Source of the DNA: JBGAHD01 sp044226395
GTDB lineage: Bacteria; Pseudomonadota; Gammaproteobacteria; Xanthomonadales; Ahniellaceae
Direction: 5' to 3'
DNA: 64,000 nucleotides
Assembly: GCA_044226395.1 (NCBI GenBank)
Contig: JBGAHD010000006.1
Location: 1-64,000 of the forward strand
The position numbers were made by a program, and so were the translations under genes. Every line of letters starts with the position of its first letter. The first letter of the stretch is position 1. This document shows positions 7,954 to 16,006 of the stretch, in pieces. The notes under the pieces were generated by a model. The model worked only from the letters and a program-made list of their open reading frames with translations. It searched no databases and had not been told where the DNA came from.

Positions 7954-9285
7954 TCAAGGACGTTCGGGGTTGAAGTGCTTGCGCAGGCCTTGCCAGCAGG
8001 CAATGTAATCGCGCTGCAGACCCGGCGAGGTCAGGGCTTCGCGCACCGGATGAATCACGGCGCGCGATTCGAACATGAAGGCCATGGTCTCGGTCAGTTG
8101 ATCGGGCTTGCTCGTATCGGCCGCGCTGGCCTTTTCGAACGTCGCCGCGTCGGGGCCGTGACCGCTCATGCAATTGTGCAGACTCGCGCCGCCGGGCACG
8201 AAGCCGCCGACCTTGGCGTCGTACACGCCATGGATCAGGCCCATGAACTCACTGGCGACATTGCGGTGAAACCACGGCGGACGGAACGTATCCGTGCCCA
8301 CCAACCAGCGCGGCGGAAAGATCACGAAATCCAGATTGGCCACGCCCGGCGTGTCCGTGGGCGAAGTCAGCACGGTGAAGATCGACGGATCGGGATGGTC
8401 GTAGCTGATCGAACCGATGGTGTTGAAGCGACGCAGATCGTATTTGTACGGCGTGAAGTTGCCGTGCCAGCCGACCACGTCCAGCGGCGAGTGACCCATC
8501 GACGCGCGCCACAGATGACCATCGAACTTGGCGATCAATTCGAAATCGCCTTCGACGTCTTCATACGCCGCCACCGGCGCCAGGAAATCGCGCGCGTTGG
8601 CGAGACCGTTCGACCCGATCGGACCGAGTTCCGGCAGCCGCAGGGCCACGCCGAAATTCTCCAGCGCGTAACCGCGCGCCTGACCGTCGGGCAAGTCGAC
8701 GCGAAAACGAATGCCGCGCGGAATCACCGCGATCTCTTGCGGCTCGACCTCGACCACGCCGAGTTCGGTCGCCACGCGCAGGCGCCCTTGTTGCGGGACC
8801 AGAAGCATCTCGGCATCGGCGTTGTAGAAAAAGCGTCCGCGCATGTCGTGATTCGCGGCATAGCGCGCGATGCCGATGCCCGAGCCCGCGGAAGGTCCGC
8901 CATTGCCGGCGATGCTGACCATGCCGCCGATGAAATCCGTCGGCGCGCTCGGCGCCGGCAGCGGATCCCAGCGCAATTGATTGGGCGACGTCGGCGCCTC
9001 GCCGTAACGGTTGTGCCACGCGCCCGCGGGCAGGGCCGCGAATTCGCCGTGCATCGAACCGGGACGGATGCGATACATCCACGTGCGCCGATTGGCATGA
9101 CGCGGCGCGGTGAAGGCCGTGCCGGAGATCTGCTCGGCATACAGGCCATAGGCCACGCGCTGCGGCGAATTACGGCCTTCCGGCAGCACGCCGGGCAGGC
9201 ACTCGCTGGTGAACTCGTTGCCGAAGCCCGAGTGATAGGCCTGACTGGCGCGCGCCTCGACCTCGGAACGACTGAGCGTGTTCAT
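7954..9285 (-). CDS. hmgA: Homogentisate 1,2-dioxygenase
   Basis: This Fe(II) enzyme opens the homogentisate ring to maleylacetoacetate. From ATG 9285 it has 443 residues, close to the usual length of about 440. It begins with the family N-terminus (SGFGNEFTSECLPG) and contains RTWMYRIRPG, FNTIGSISYDHPDPSIF and the metal-binding C-terminal half with FPPRWLVGTDTFRPPWFHRN. A longer upstream reading frame would overlap hpd and gives a Ser/Arg-rich extension, so I reject it. It begins 10 bases after hpd, which indicates one operon. Confidence 0.95.
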   Translation of the reverse strand: MNTLSRSEVEARASQAYHSGFGNEFTSECLPGVLPEGRNSPQRVAYGLYAEQISGTAFTAPRHANRRTWMYRIRPGSMHGEFAALPAGAWHNRYGEAPTSPNQLRWDPLPAPSAPTDFIGGMVSIAGNGGPSAGSGIGIARYAANHDMRGRFFYNADAEMLLVPQQGRLRVATELGVVEVEPQEIAVIPRGIRFRVDLPDGQARGYALENFGVALRLPELGPIGSNGLANARDFLAPVAAYEDVEGDFELIAKFDGHLWRASMGHSPLDVVGWHGNFTPYKYDLRRFNTIGSISYDHPDPSIFTVLTSPTDTPGVANLDFVIFPPRWLVGTDTFRPPWFHRNVASEFMGLIHGVYDAKVGGFVPGGASLHNCMSGHGPDAATFEKASAADTSKPDQLTETMAFMFESRAVIHPVREALTSPGLQRDYIACWQGLRKHFNPERP

Positions 9286-9295
9286 CGCGCCGCCC

Positions 9296-10372
9296 TCACA
9301 GCACGCCGCGACGCATCTGCTCGCGCTCGATCGACTCGAACAAGGCCTGGAAATTACCTTCGCCGAAACCCTCGTTGCCCTTGCGCTGGATGATCTCGAA
9401 AAAGATCGGGCCGACATTGGTCTCGGTGAAAATCTGCAGCAGCAGCTTCTTTTTGGTCTCGGCGTCGGCGTCGATGAGGATCTTGTTCTTGCGCATGCGC
9501 GCCACGTCCTCGCCGTGATTGGGCACGCGCTCGTCGATCACTTCGTAATAGGCGTCGGGCGTGTGCAGGAAGCTCACGCCGTTGGCGCGCATCGCTTCCA
9601 CCGTCTCGTAGATATTGTCGGTGAAGCAGGCGATGTGCTGAATGCCCTCGCCCTTGTACTGATCCAGATACTCGTTGATCTGACTCTTGGGATCGGCCGA
9701 TTCGTTGAGCGGAATGCGCACCACGCCATCGGGCGCGGTCATGGCCTTGGACACTAGACCGGTTTTCGCGCCCTTGATGTCGAAATAGCGAATCTCGCGA
9801 AAACCAAACAAGCGCTCGTAGTAGTCCGACCACCGCGCCATGTTGCCGAAGTACAGATTGTGCGTGAGGTGGTCGATGAAGGTCAGACCAAAACCCTTCG
9901 GCTGCTGATCGACGCCGGGCAGCGCGTCGTAGTCTTCGTACGAGGGATCGCCGTCGGTGAGCAGGTACAGCATGCAATCGCCGATACCATGGATCGCCGG
10001 CGCGCTGACCGCGCGCGTGTCGAACTTGCCCACGATCGGCTCGGCGCCGCGCTGGCAGGTCTGGGCGAAGGTGTCATTGGCGTCGCGCACGCGGATCGCG
10101 AACCCGCACGCCGAGGGGCCGTGCTTGGCGGCGAAGTCGGCGGCGAAGGAATCGGGCTCTTCGTTGACCAGGAAGTTCACGCCACCCTGGCGATAGAGCG
10201 TGATCTTGCGCCGACGATGGCGCTTGATCGCGGTGAAGCCCATCTGCCGGAACAGCGCGTGCAATTGCTCGGGCTGGGGCGCGGCGAATTCGACGAACTC
10301 GAATCCGTTGATGCCCATCGGGTTGTTCATCGACGCGGTCGAGCTGGTGCTGACGTGCGGCTGCGCGGCCAT
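9296..10372 (-). CDS. hpd: 4-Hydroxyphenylpyruvate dioxygenase
   Basis: The enzyme converts 4-hydroxyphenylpyruvate to homogentisate. The 358-residue protein has the two-domain vicinal-oxygen-chelate fold. Its iron ligands are at His168 (FIDHLTHN), His246 (GIQHIAC) and Glu326 (FFEIIQRKG). ATG 10372 has AGGAGGGG about 6 bases upstream. It is the first gene of the minus-strand operon hpd-hmgA-fahA-maiA and has a well-formed promoter and palindrome just upstream (10459-10487). It diverges from a marR regulator. Confidence 0.95.
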   Translation of the reverse strand: MAAQPHVSTSSTASMNNPMGINGFEFVEFAAPQPEQLHALFRQMGFTAIKRHRRRKITLYRQGGVNFLVNEEPDSFAADFAAKHGPSACGFAIRVRDANDTFAQTCQRGAEPIVGKFDTRAVSAPAIHGIGDCMLYLLTDGDPSYEDYDALPGVDQQPKGFGLTFIDHLTHNLYFGNMARWSDYYERLFGFREIRYFDIKGAKTGLVSKAMTAPDGVVRIPLNESADPKSQINEYLDQYKGEGIQHIACFTDNIYETVEAMRANGVSFLHTPDAYYEVIDERVPNHGEDVARMRKNKILIDADAETKKKLLLQIFTETNVGPIFFEIIQRKGNEGFGEGNFQALFESIEREQMRRGVL

Positions 10373-10458
10373 TGCATCCCCTCCTGGTGGGGCCGTGACG
10401 GGCGCGCGAATCGAGGCGCTGGCGCCGGCGACGGCGAGATGTATGCTTGGATCGCGAC

Positions 10459-10487
10459 TTTATAGTTTCACCTGAAACCATTTGCAA
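10459..10487 (-). promoter_or_regulatory. hpd promoter with a palindromic operator in its spacer
   Basis: On the minus strand TTGCAA (10487-10482) and TATAAA (10464-10459) are separated by exactly 17 bases, a strong sigma-70 arrangement. The spacer contains the perfect inverted repeat GTTTCA-CC-TGAAAC (10465-10478). The site lies 86 bases upstream of hpd and 14 bases upstream of the divergent marR gene. A MarR dimer bound there would block polymerase on hpd and could also control its own gene. Confidence 0.75.
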
Positions 10488-10500
10488 GCGGCAACGCACC

Positions 10501-10959
10501 ATGAGCGATCAACAAGCGCTGGAATTGGAACGTTTTCTCCCCTATCGGCTGTCGGTGTTGTCCAACACTATTTCGCAGGCGATCGCGCGCGAGTACGCGG
10601 AACGGCACGACCTCTCGGTGACCGAGTGGCGCGTGATCGCGGTCCTGGGCCGCTATCCCGGCATTTCCGCCAACGAGGTGGCCGAGCGCACGGCCATGGA
10701 CAAGGTCGCGGTCAGTCGCGCGGTCAATCGCTTGCTAGGCGCTGGCCGGATCAAGCGCGACACGCATGGCGACGACCGTCGGCGCTCGGTGCTGGCGCTG
10801 TCGGCCGCGGGCCGACGCGTGTACGAACAGGTCGTGCCCCTGGCGCGCGCCTACGAACGGCAACTGCTCGCGGTGCTCGACACCGAGGAACGCGCCTGGC
10901 TGCACCGCATCCTCGACAAGCTTTCCGGCGAAGGTCTGCGCGCGCTGACCGAGCGTTGA
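10501..10959 (+). CDS. MarR-family regulator, probable repressor of tyrosine catabolism
   Basis: This is a 152-residue winged-helix regulator starting at ATG 10501. The recognition region is NEVAERTAMDKVAVSRAVNRL, given here as blocks NEVAERTAMDK and VAVSRAVNRL, followed by the wing GDDRRRSVLALSAAG. The flanking helices (N-terminal LERFLPYRLSVL, C-terminal YERQLLAVLDTEER) would form the dimer interface. It is divergent from hpd and next to a palindrome in the hpd promoter, so local control is likely. The ligand may be an aromatic intermediate, but that is inference. Confidence 0.88.
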   Translation: MSDQQALELERFLPYRLSVLSNTISQAIAREYAERHDLSVTEWRVIAVLGRYPGISANEVAERTAMDKVAVSRAVNRLLGAGRIKRDTHGDDRRRSVLALSAAGRRVYEQVVPLARAYERQLLAVLDTEERAWLHRILDKLSGEGLRALTER

Positions 10960-11051
10960 GTGTCGCTCCGAGGCTATCCCGGTTCGACGCGATCAAGCAA
11001 GAAACACGAAATTCGCGGGACTTCGTGCGAATTGCGTTCTAAGCTGGGAGG

Positions 11052-12356
11052 ATGACGCAACTTGCACGGCTATTGCATCGCGTACGGGCGGCCCTGGAAC
11101 GGGGTGATTTCGTCGAGGCGGAGAGCCTGTGTCGCGCCGTGCTCGAACTCGCGCCGCATCACGAAGAGGCCCTGAGCTTTCTGGCGCTGCGCATGCTGTC
11201 GCGCGGTGAACCCGGGAAAGCGCGCGACCTGCTCGAAGCCACGGCGCGCGAATCCGACGCCAGTGGCCTGGTGCTCTACCACTACGGCCGCGCGCTCGCC
11301 GATCTGGGCGATCATCGCGCGGCGCGCGCGACTTTCGATCGCGCGCATCGCGCCGAGCCGTCGATGGTGATGTCGCTGTTCCTGCGCGGCGAGCAAGAAC
11401 AGGCCTTGGGCGATGAGGCATCGGCGCTGCGCTCGCAATCGTTGGCGCTCGATCAGGCGCGCGTCAGTGGCCTGCTCACCGATGTCGCGCAATTGCCGCC
11501 CGACATGGGCCGCAGCATTCGCGATGCGCATGCGCACGTGACGCGCGCGCGGGCCGATGCTTTCGGTCTGGCGCTGGCGCCGTTGATCGAGCGACACGGC
11601 GAAGCCAAGCTGCGGCGCGTGCTCGACGCGCTAGAAATTCAATCGGGCCAGCGTCCCGCGCCAAAAGCCAAGCCACATCAACATCCGTGCTTTTTGCTGA
11701 TCCCCGACCTCGATGCTTCGCCGTGGCACGCGCGCGAGCGCTTTCCGGAACTCGCCGCGATCGAGGCGCGCACCGACGAGATTCGCGCCGAAGTGGTCGA
11801 GTTGCTGCGCGACGAAGGCGCGCTCACGCCCTATGTCGACATGCCCGAGGACGCGCAGGCCGCGCCGATCTGGCGCACGCTCAATCGCTCGCCGCGCTGG
11901 TCGGGTTTTCACTTTTATCGCGATGGCGAGGTCGTGAGCGATCACGCCACGCGCTGTCCGCGCACCTTCGCCGCGCTCGAGGCCCTGCCCTTGATGCGCG
12001 TGCCCGGACATGCGCCCGAGGCCTTGTTCTCGGTGCTGGCGCCACGCACGCGCATTCCCTCGCACACGGGCGTGATGAACGGGCGACTGACCGTGCATCT
12101 ACCCTTGATCGTGCCACCGAACTGCGGCGGTCTGCGCTGCGGCGAGATCGAGCACGAATGGGTCGAAGGTCGCAGCATGGTCTTCGATGATTCGTTGCGG
12201 CATTCGGCGCGCAATGATTCCGATCACACGCGCGTGGTGTTGATCTTCGATCTGTGGCATCCCGATCTCGATCCCATCGAGCGCGACGGCGTGACGACCT
12301 TGATTGCCGCCATCGCCGCGTTCAATCAGCGCTACGGACGCGACATCGCCGGTTGA
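11052..12356 (+). CDS. TPR protein with aspartyl/asparaginyl beta-hydroxylase domain
   Basis: The protein has 434 residues. The N-terminal 130 residues contain TPR helices (FVEAESLCRAVLELAPHHEEAL; HRAARATFDRAHRAEP). The C-terminal part, from about residue 225, is an aspartyl/asparaginyl beta-hydroxylase domain of the 2-oxoglutarate/Fe(II) class. Its iron histidines are at about 338 (PSHTGVMNGRL) and 384 (DDSLRHSARND), and DHTRVVLIFDLWHP carries the 2-oxoglutarate Arg. GGGAGG lies just upstream of the ATG. Bacterial relatives hydroxylate lipid A (LpxO) or proteins. The TPR part argues for a protein substrate, but this is not proven. Confidence 0.85.
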   Translation: MTQLARLLHRVRAALERGDFVEAESLCRAVLELAPHHEEALSFLALRMLSRGEPGKARDLLEATARESDASGLVLYHYGRALADLGDHRAARATFDRAHRAEPSMVMSLFLRGEQEQALGDEASALRSQSLALDQARVSGLLTDVAQLPPDMGRSIRDAHAHVTRARADAFGLALAPLIERHGEAKLRRVLDALEIQSGQRPAPKAKPHQHPCFLLIPDLDASPWHARERFPELAAIEARTDEIRAEVVELLRDEGALTPYVDMPEDAQAAPIWRTLNRSPRWSGFHFYRDGEVVSDHATRCPRTFAALEALPLMRVPGHAPEALFSVLAPRTRIPSHTGVMNGRLTVHLPLIVPPNCGGLRCGEIEHEWVEGRSMVFDDSLRHSARNDSDHTRVVLIFDLWHPDLDPIERDGVTTLIAAIAAFNQRYGRDIAG

Positions 12357-12691
12357 TCGCGGCTGTCGGCGCGCGTGAGGACCCAGTAGACGCTCACGTC
12401 GGCGCGCGGACTGTCGCGCGCCAAGGCTTCGCCATCGTCCACGCGCACGGTCGCGGGTGGCGACGCGATGACCTGGGCGACGCGCAGGCGCAATTCGGCG
12501 TGCGCTGAAGATTCCGGTGTCGCCCACAGGCTAAGGCCCAGCGCGAGCACGCCCGCGCTGGCGCCAGCAAGAACGAAACCGAGAGGCCCAGCCCGCGCTT
12601 GCTCCGCATCGTCGAGCGCGCGACGCAAGCGCCGCGCGCCTCCGGGTGGCGGGTCAATCGCGGGCAACCAGCGGGATAGCTCAGAGGTCAT
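12332..12691 (-). CDS. Small single-span membrane protein, possible anti-sigma factor
   Basis: The 119-residue protein has a cytoplasmic N-terminus of about 36 residues (LRRALDDAEQARAG), one membrane span (GFVLAGASAGVLALGLSLW) and a short outer domain. Its start overlaps the ECF sigma gene by 11 bases, so it is cotranslated with it. Its 3-prime end overlaps the convergent hydroxylase gene by 25 bases. Gene order and topology fit an anti-sigma factor, but the cytoplasmic part lacks a recognisable zinc-binding anti-sigma motif, so the role is inferred. Confidence 0.65.
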   Translation of the reverse strand: MTSELSRWLPAIDPPPGGARRLRRALDDAEQARAGPLGFVLAGASAGVLALGLSLWATPESSAHAELRLRVAQVIASPPATVRVDDGEALARDSPRADVSVYWVLTRADSRDQPAMSRP

Positions 12692-13184
12692 CGTCGTCTC
12701 CCAAAAGTACGCGCAAGCGCGCCATCGCCACGTGCTTGCGCGAGGCCACGGTGCCGGCGGGAATGGCGAGCACGGTGGCGATCTCGGTAGTGTTCATGCC
12801 GGCGCATTCGGACAGCAGCACCACGTCGCGGTGCTCGTGGCTGAGTTGGTCGAGCGCGTCGCGCAGACGTCGTTCGCGACAGGCGCGAGTGGCGAACTGC
12901 TCGGGGTTCTCGCCGTCGTCGGCGGCGTCGGGATCGGGCGCGAACCAGCGCCACAGACCGCGCCAGCGCAGTTTGTTGCGCGCGAGATTGAGCGCGGTGG
13001 TGTAGATCAGCGCGTCGATGCGCGCGGCATCGACCCGCGCGCGCGCGTCCCACACGCGCATGAAGGCATCGTGGAGCAGGTCCTGGCACTCGCCGGCATC
13101 CCACAGCCAGCGATAAAGCACATTGTGCAGCGGCCGCTCGAGGCGCGCGTAGGCGGCCTCGAGGTCGGCGCGTTCGATGCTCAC
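12681..13184 (-). CDS. ECF-type RNA polymerase sigma factor
   Basis: This is a 167-residue sigma-70 family protein of ECF size. Region 2 is WDAGECQDLLHDAFMRVWDA. Region 4 has LSHEHRDVVLLSECAGM and then the helix-turn-helix TTEIATVLAIPAGTVASRKH. It is the middle gene of a three-gene unit: 18 bases after the secretin-N-like membrane protein and overlapping the small membrane protein behind it. It probably responds to an envelope signal through one of these neighbours. The signal and the regulon cannot be read from the sequence. Confidence 0.9.
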   Translation of the reverse strand: MSIERADLEAAYARLERPLHNVLYRWLWDAGECQDLLHDAFMRVWDARARVDAARIDALIYTTALNLARNKLRWRGLWRWFAPDPDAADDGENPEQFATRACRERRLRDALDQLSHEHRDVVLLSECAGMNTTEIATVLAIPAGTVASRKHVAMARLRVLLGDDDDL

Positions 13185-13202
13185 GCGCGCGCGGTCCCGA
13201 TC

Positions 13203-13955
13203 TCAGCCCCCATTCGCCGGATCGAGACGCACGATGTACAGGCGAATGCGTTCGTCGGCCTTGTCCGGCGAGAGCATCTGCGCGAGCACGACCACTTGGC
13301 CAGTCTGCAGCAACGTCGTGGTGCGCAGCGAGGCATCGGGGCCGCGAACGCCGATGTCGACGCTGGTGCCGGTCTCGCCCGCGCGCAGTTGCGCGTTGAC
13401 GTGGCTTTGGCGCGGACTTTCGATCTCGGCCATGTCGCCATTGGGCAGCGCGGTCAGCGCGGTGGCGTCGCGCAGCGCGAAGCGCACGTCGCCCAGACTC
13501 GCGCGCGTTGCCTGCAAGGCGGCATCGATCGGCGCGAGCGCGGGATCATCGGCGCCCGTGCCGGGCAGGGCGTCGACCATCCACAGACTCAGGCGCATCG
13601 CGGTGATGGCATTCGTGGTCACGGGCGCCGTGCCGACCAGTTGTTTCACGGCTTCGGCGATCGTGTCCTGCGTTTCGCGCGGCGCGAGCACGACCAGCTG
13701 CCCACCGCTGAGCATGGCGCGGCCGAGCGACGCGCCTTTCTCGTGCGTGGCGCTTAGCAACACGTCGAGCGCGTCGCGAATCTCGTGCGCCCGATCGCCG
13801 GGAACGGCGTAGACGCGCAGGCTGGGCGGTTCGCCCAAGGGCATGACGTGGCGCGGGGCCTCGAAACGGCGCACCACGCCGAAGGCGAGCGCGGCGAGGA
13901 TCAGGATCATCAGGGCGGCGAGGCCGGCGAGGACGTAGGAGGCTAGCGGTTTCAT
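13203..13955 (-). CDS. Membrane-anchored protein with a secretin N-domain-like region
   Basis: The protein has 250 residues. An N-terminal membrane anchor (VLAGLAALMILILAALAFGV) is followed by an extracytoplasmic part. Residues about 45-110 have the beta-alpha-beta pattern of secretin N1-type domains: LRVYAVPGDRAHEIRDALD, then GGQLVVLAPRETQDTIAEAV, then KQLV. The C-terminal 110 residues are beta-rich and resemble no family I can name. It is the first gene of the ECF sigma unit. It may sense or scaffold something in the periplasm; that is a guess from topology. Confidence 0.7.
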   Translation of the reverse strand: MKPLASYVLAGLAALMILILAALAFGVVRRFEAPRHVMPLGEPPSLRVYAVPGDRAHEIRDALDVLLSATHEKGASLGRAMLSGGQLVVLAPRETQDTIAEAVKQLVGTAPVTTNAITAMRLSLWMVDALPGTGADDPALAPIDAALQATRASLGDVRFALRDATALTALPNGDMAEIESPRQSHVNAQLRAGETGTSVDIGVRGPDASLRTTTLLQTGQVVVLAQMLSPDKADERIRLYIVRLDPANGG

Positions 13956-14030
13956 GGGGTTCTCCAGGGGGACAGGGCCCGTGTGAAAAGGACTACAGGC
14001 GGGCGGGGGAAATTCTTCATTTTGAATTTG

Positions 14031-14177
14031 GGTGTCCCGAAATCATGGGTGTCCCGAAATCATGGGTGTCCCGAAATCATGGGTGTCCCGAAATCATGGG
14101 TGTCCCGAAATCATGGGTGTCCCGAAATCATGGGTGTCCCGAAATCATGGGTGTCCCGAAATCATGGGTGTCCCGAA
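14031..14177. repeat. 17-bp tandem repeat (8 full copies plus a partial)
   Basis: The unit GGTGTCCCGAAATCATG is repeated eight times without a mismatch from 14031 to 14166, and a ninth copy breaks down after GGTGTCCCGAA. It lies between the start of the secretin-N-like gene and the terminator of the POT transporter. Because 17 is not a multiple of three, all three forward frames stay open and encode the same 17-residue peptide. I regard these frames as non-coding. Confidence 0.95.
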
Positions 14178-14203
14178 TCCTCGGCTGGGCTGTCCCCAGA
14201 AAC

Positions 14204-14233
14204 AAAAAAGCCGCGCGTGTCGCCACGCGCGGC
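14204..14233 (-). terminator. Rho-independent terminator of the POT transporter gene
   Basis: On the minus strand a perfect 10-bp GC-rich stem (14233-14224 with 14219-14210, loop of 4) is followed directly by six T residues. It lies 22 bases past the stop codon at 14256. Confidence 0.92.
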
Positions 14234-14255
14234 TTCTTGCGGGACGTCGTCGGAC

Positions 14256-15767
14256 TTACTTGACGCCGTGCATCAGTTTGTTGATCAGGGGGCCGAGCAC
14301 CCACAGGATCACGCCGCCGATGATCAGGGTCCAGAAGCTGAAGGTGAAGCCCTTTAGCGCGAGTTCGACGTTGATGCCGGTCTCGCCCGAGATCCACTCC
14401 GCCACCAGGCCCGAGAAGTTGTTGCCGTTGGCGGTCGACAGGAACCAGCCACCCATGGCCAGGCCGACCATGCGCGGCGGCGCGAGCTTGGTCACCATCG
14501 ACAGGCCGATGGGCGACAGGCACAGCTCGCCGATGGTCTGGAACACGTAGCACGCGGCCAGGGTCCAGAACGGAATCAGGTTCGAACCCGGCGCGACCAG
14601 ATGCGTCAACGCATACATCAGCACCGCAAAACCCACGGCGTTGAACGCCAGGCCCAGCGCGAACTTGCGCGGGATCGACGGCTCGGCGTTGCGCAGCGCC
14701 AAAAAGCCCCAGACCATCGCCACGATCGGCGCCATCACCACCAGCGCGCCGGGGTTGACCGATTGGAACCAACCCACCGGGAAGATCCAGCCGAACATTT
14801 CGCGATCGACCATGTTCTGGGCCAGGAAGTTGAAGGAACTGCCGGCCTGTTCGAAGAAGCACCAGAACATGACGTTGAACGCGAACAACAGCAGCATCGC
14901 GTACACGCGCTGGATCGAGACCTTGTCGCCCTTGGTCGCGCCCATCACCAGGCTCGCGCCGACGCCGATGAACATCACCAGCAGCACCACGGCCAAGCCC
15001 TTGGCGCCGAGATAAGCCATCAGCGCGTAAACGAGCGGAATGCCCAGCACCACGCCACCGAGCACTAGGCCCATGGCCTTGCCCGCGGGTTGTTCTGGCG
15101 GCGGCAGGCCGATGCCCTTCAATTGCGCGCGGCCGAAATAAAACCAGATCAAGCTGACCAACATGCCCGCGCCGGTGGCGTAGAACACGATCTTGTAGTT
15201 CTGCTGCACGGGCGTGCCGTTGATGTGCGAGGCCAGCCAGCCGGTGAGCAGCGGCGCGATCAAGGCGCCGGCGTTGATGCCCATGTAGAAAATGGTGAAG
15301 GCGCGATCGCGTCGCTCATCGCCCTGGGCGTAGAGCTGACCGACCATCGCCGAGATGTTGGGCTTGAACAGACCATTGCCCATGATCACCACGGCCAGAC
15401 CCAGCAGGAAAATTTCCTTGTTGGGAATCGTGATCATGAAAAGGCCAATCGCCATCACCACGGCGCCGACCAGGATCGAGCGCTGATAGCCAATCAATTT
15501 GTCGGCCGCGTAACCGCCGAAAATCGCCGAGGCATAGACCAGGGCCAGATACGCGCCATAGGTCGCGCTGGCGTAACCCTGGCCCGACTGATTGCCTTGG
15601 AAGAATTCGGCGACGATGTACAGGGTCAAGGCCCAGCGCATGCCGTAAAAGGCGAAGCGCTCCCAGAACTCGGACATGAACAACATCCACAACGGGCGTG
15701 GATGGCCGAGCAGCTGCGGATACTCGGGCAGCTTGCGCGCCTCGGTGGCGGCCACGGGTGCACTCAT
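14256..15767 (-). CDS. Proton-dependent oligopeptide transporter (POT/PTR family)
   Basis: This is an inner-membrane major-facilitator transporter that imports di- and tripeptides with protons. The 503-residue protein has about 14 membrane segments. The family signature ExxERFxxYG is present as EFWERFAFYG near residue 33, with GDERRDRAFTIFYMGINAGA, in two blocks, matching the second PTR signature. GGYAADKLIGYQRSI is the typical cytoplasmic loop. It is monocistronic and ends at a strong terminator. Its 239-base upstream region holds no other feature I can support. Peptide import fits the amino-acid catabolic genes nearby. Confidence 0.92.
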   Translation of the reverse strand: MSAPVAATEARKLPEYPQLLGHPRPLWMLFMSEFWERFAFYGMRWALTLYIVAEFFQGNQSGQGYASATYGAYLALVYASAIFGGYAADKLIGYQRSILVGAVVMAIGLFMITIPNKEIFLLGLAVVIMGNGLFKPNISAMVGQLYAQGDERRDRAFTIFYMGINAGALIAPLLTGWLASHINGTPVQQNYKIVFYATGAGMLVSLIWFYFGRAQLKGIGLPPPEQPAGKAMGLVLGGVVLGIPLVYALMAYLGAKGLAVVLLVMFIGVGASLVMGATKGDKVSIQRVYAMLLLFAFNVMFWCFFEQAGSSFNFLAQNMVDREMFGWIFPVGWFQSVNPGALVVMAPIVAMVWGFLALRNAEPSIPRKFALGLAFNAVGFAVLMYALTHLVAPGSNLIPFWTLAACYVFQTIGELCLSPIGLSMVTKLAPPRMVGLAMGGWFLSTANGNNFSGLVAEWISGETGINVELALKGFTFSFWTLIIGGVILWVLGPLINKLMHGVK

Positions 15768-16006
15768 CGGTCGGATCTCCCCTCAATCTGGTGATGAACT
15801 GGTGGTCACGCGCGCTGGCGCCCGGACCCGGGCCAACGCGAAAACCGCCATGATGTAGCCGGAACCGCGCCGCGCCGTCAAACCTTTTGTGCGTTGTTGC
15901 GCCGCGCCAGGGGCAATTTCGCGGTCATGGCCGGGGGACACGCAGGATTGGCAAGCCCGCGACGACGCGCGCCGCGGCGCGCGCTCACGACCATTTCACG
16001 CGACGC

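Noticed and set aside
6901..9393. Long open frame of 830 codons on the plus strand
   Set aside because: It is antisense to fahA and hmgA, which are well-recognised enzymes. Long antisense frames are expected in such GC-rich DNA. The translation is Arg/His/Gly-rich without family features.
14031..14214. Direct repeats that might be a CRISPR array at the 17-bp repeat
   Set aside because: The repeats follow each other without spacers, the unit is only 17 bp and no cas gene is present. It is a tandem minisatellite.
13983..14357. Proteins encoded across the 17-bp repeat (peptide GCPEIMGVPKSWVSRNH repeated)
   Set aside because: All three forward frames are open only because the unit length is not a multiple of three. 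The frames run on antisense into the POT gene and have no supported start.
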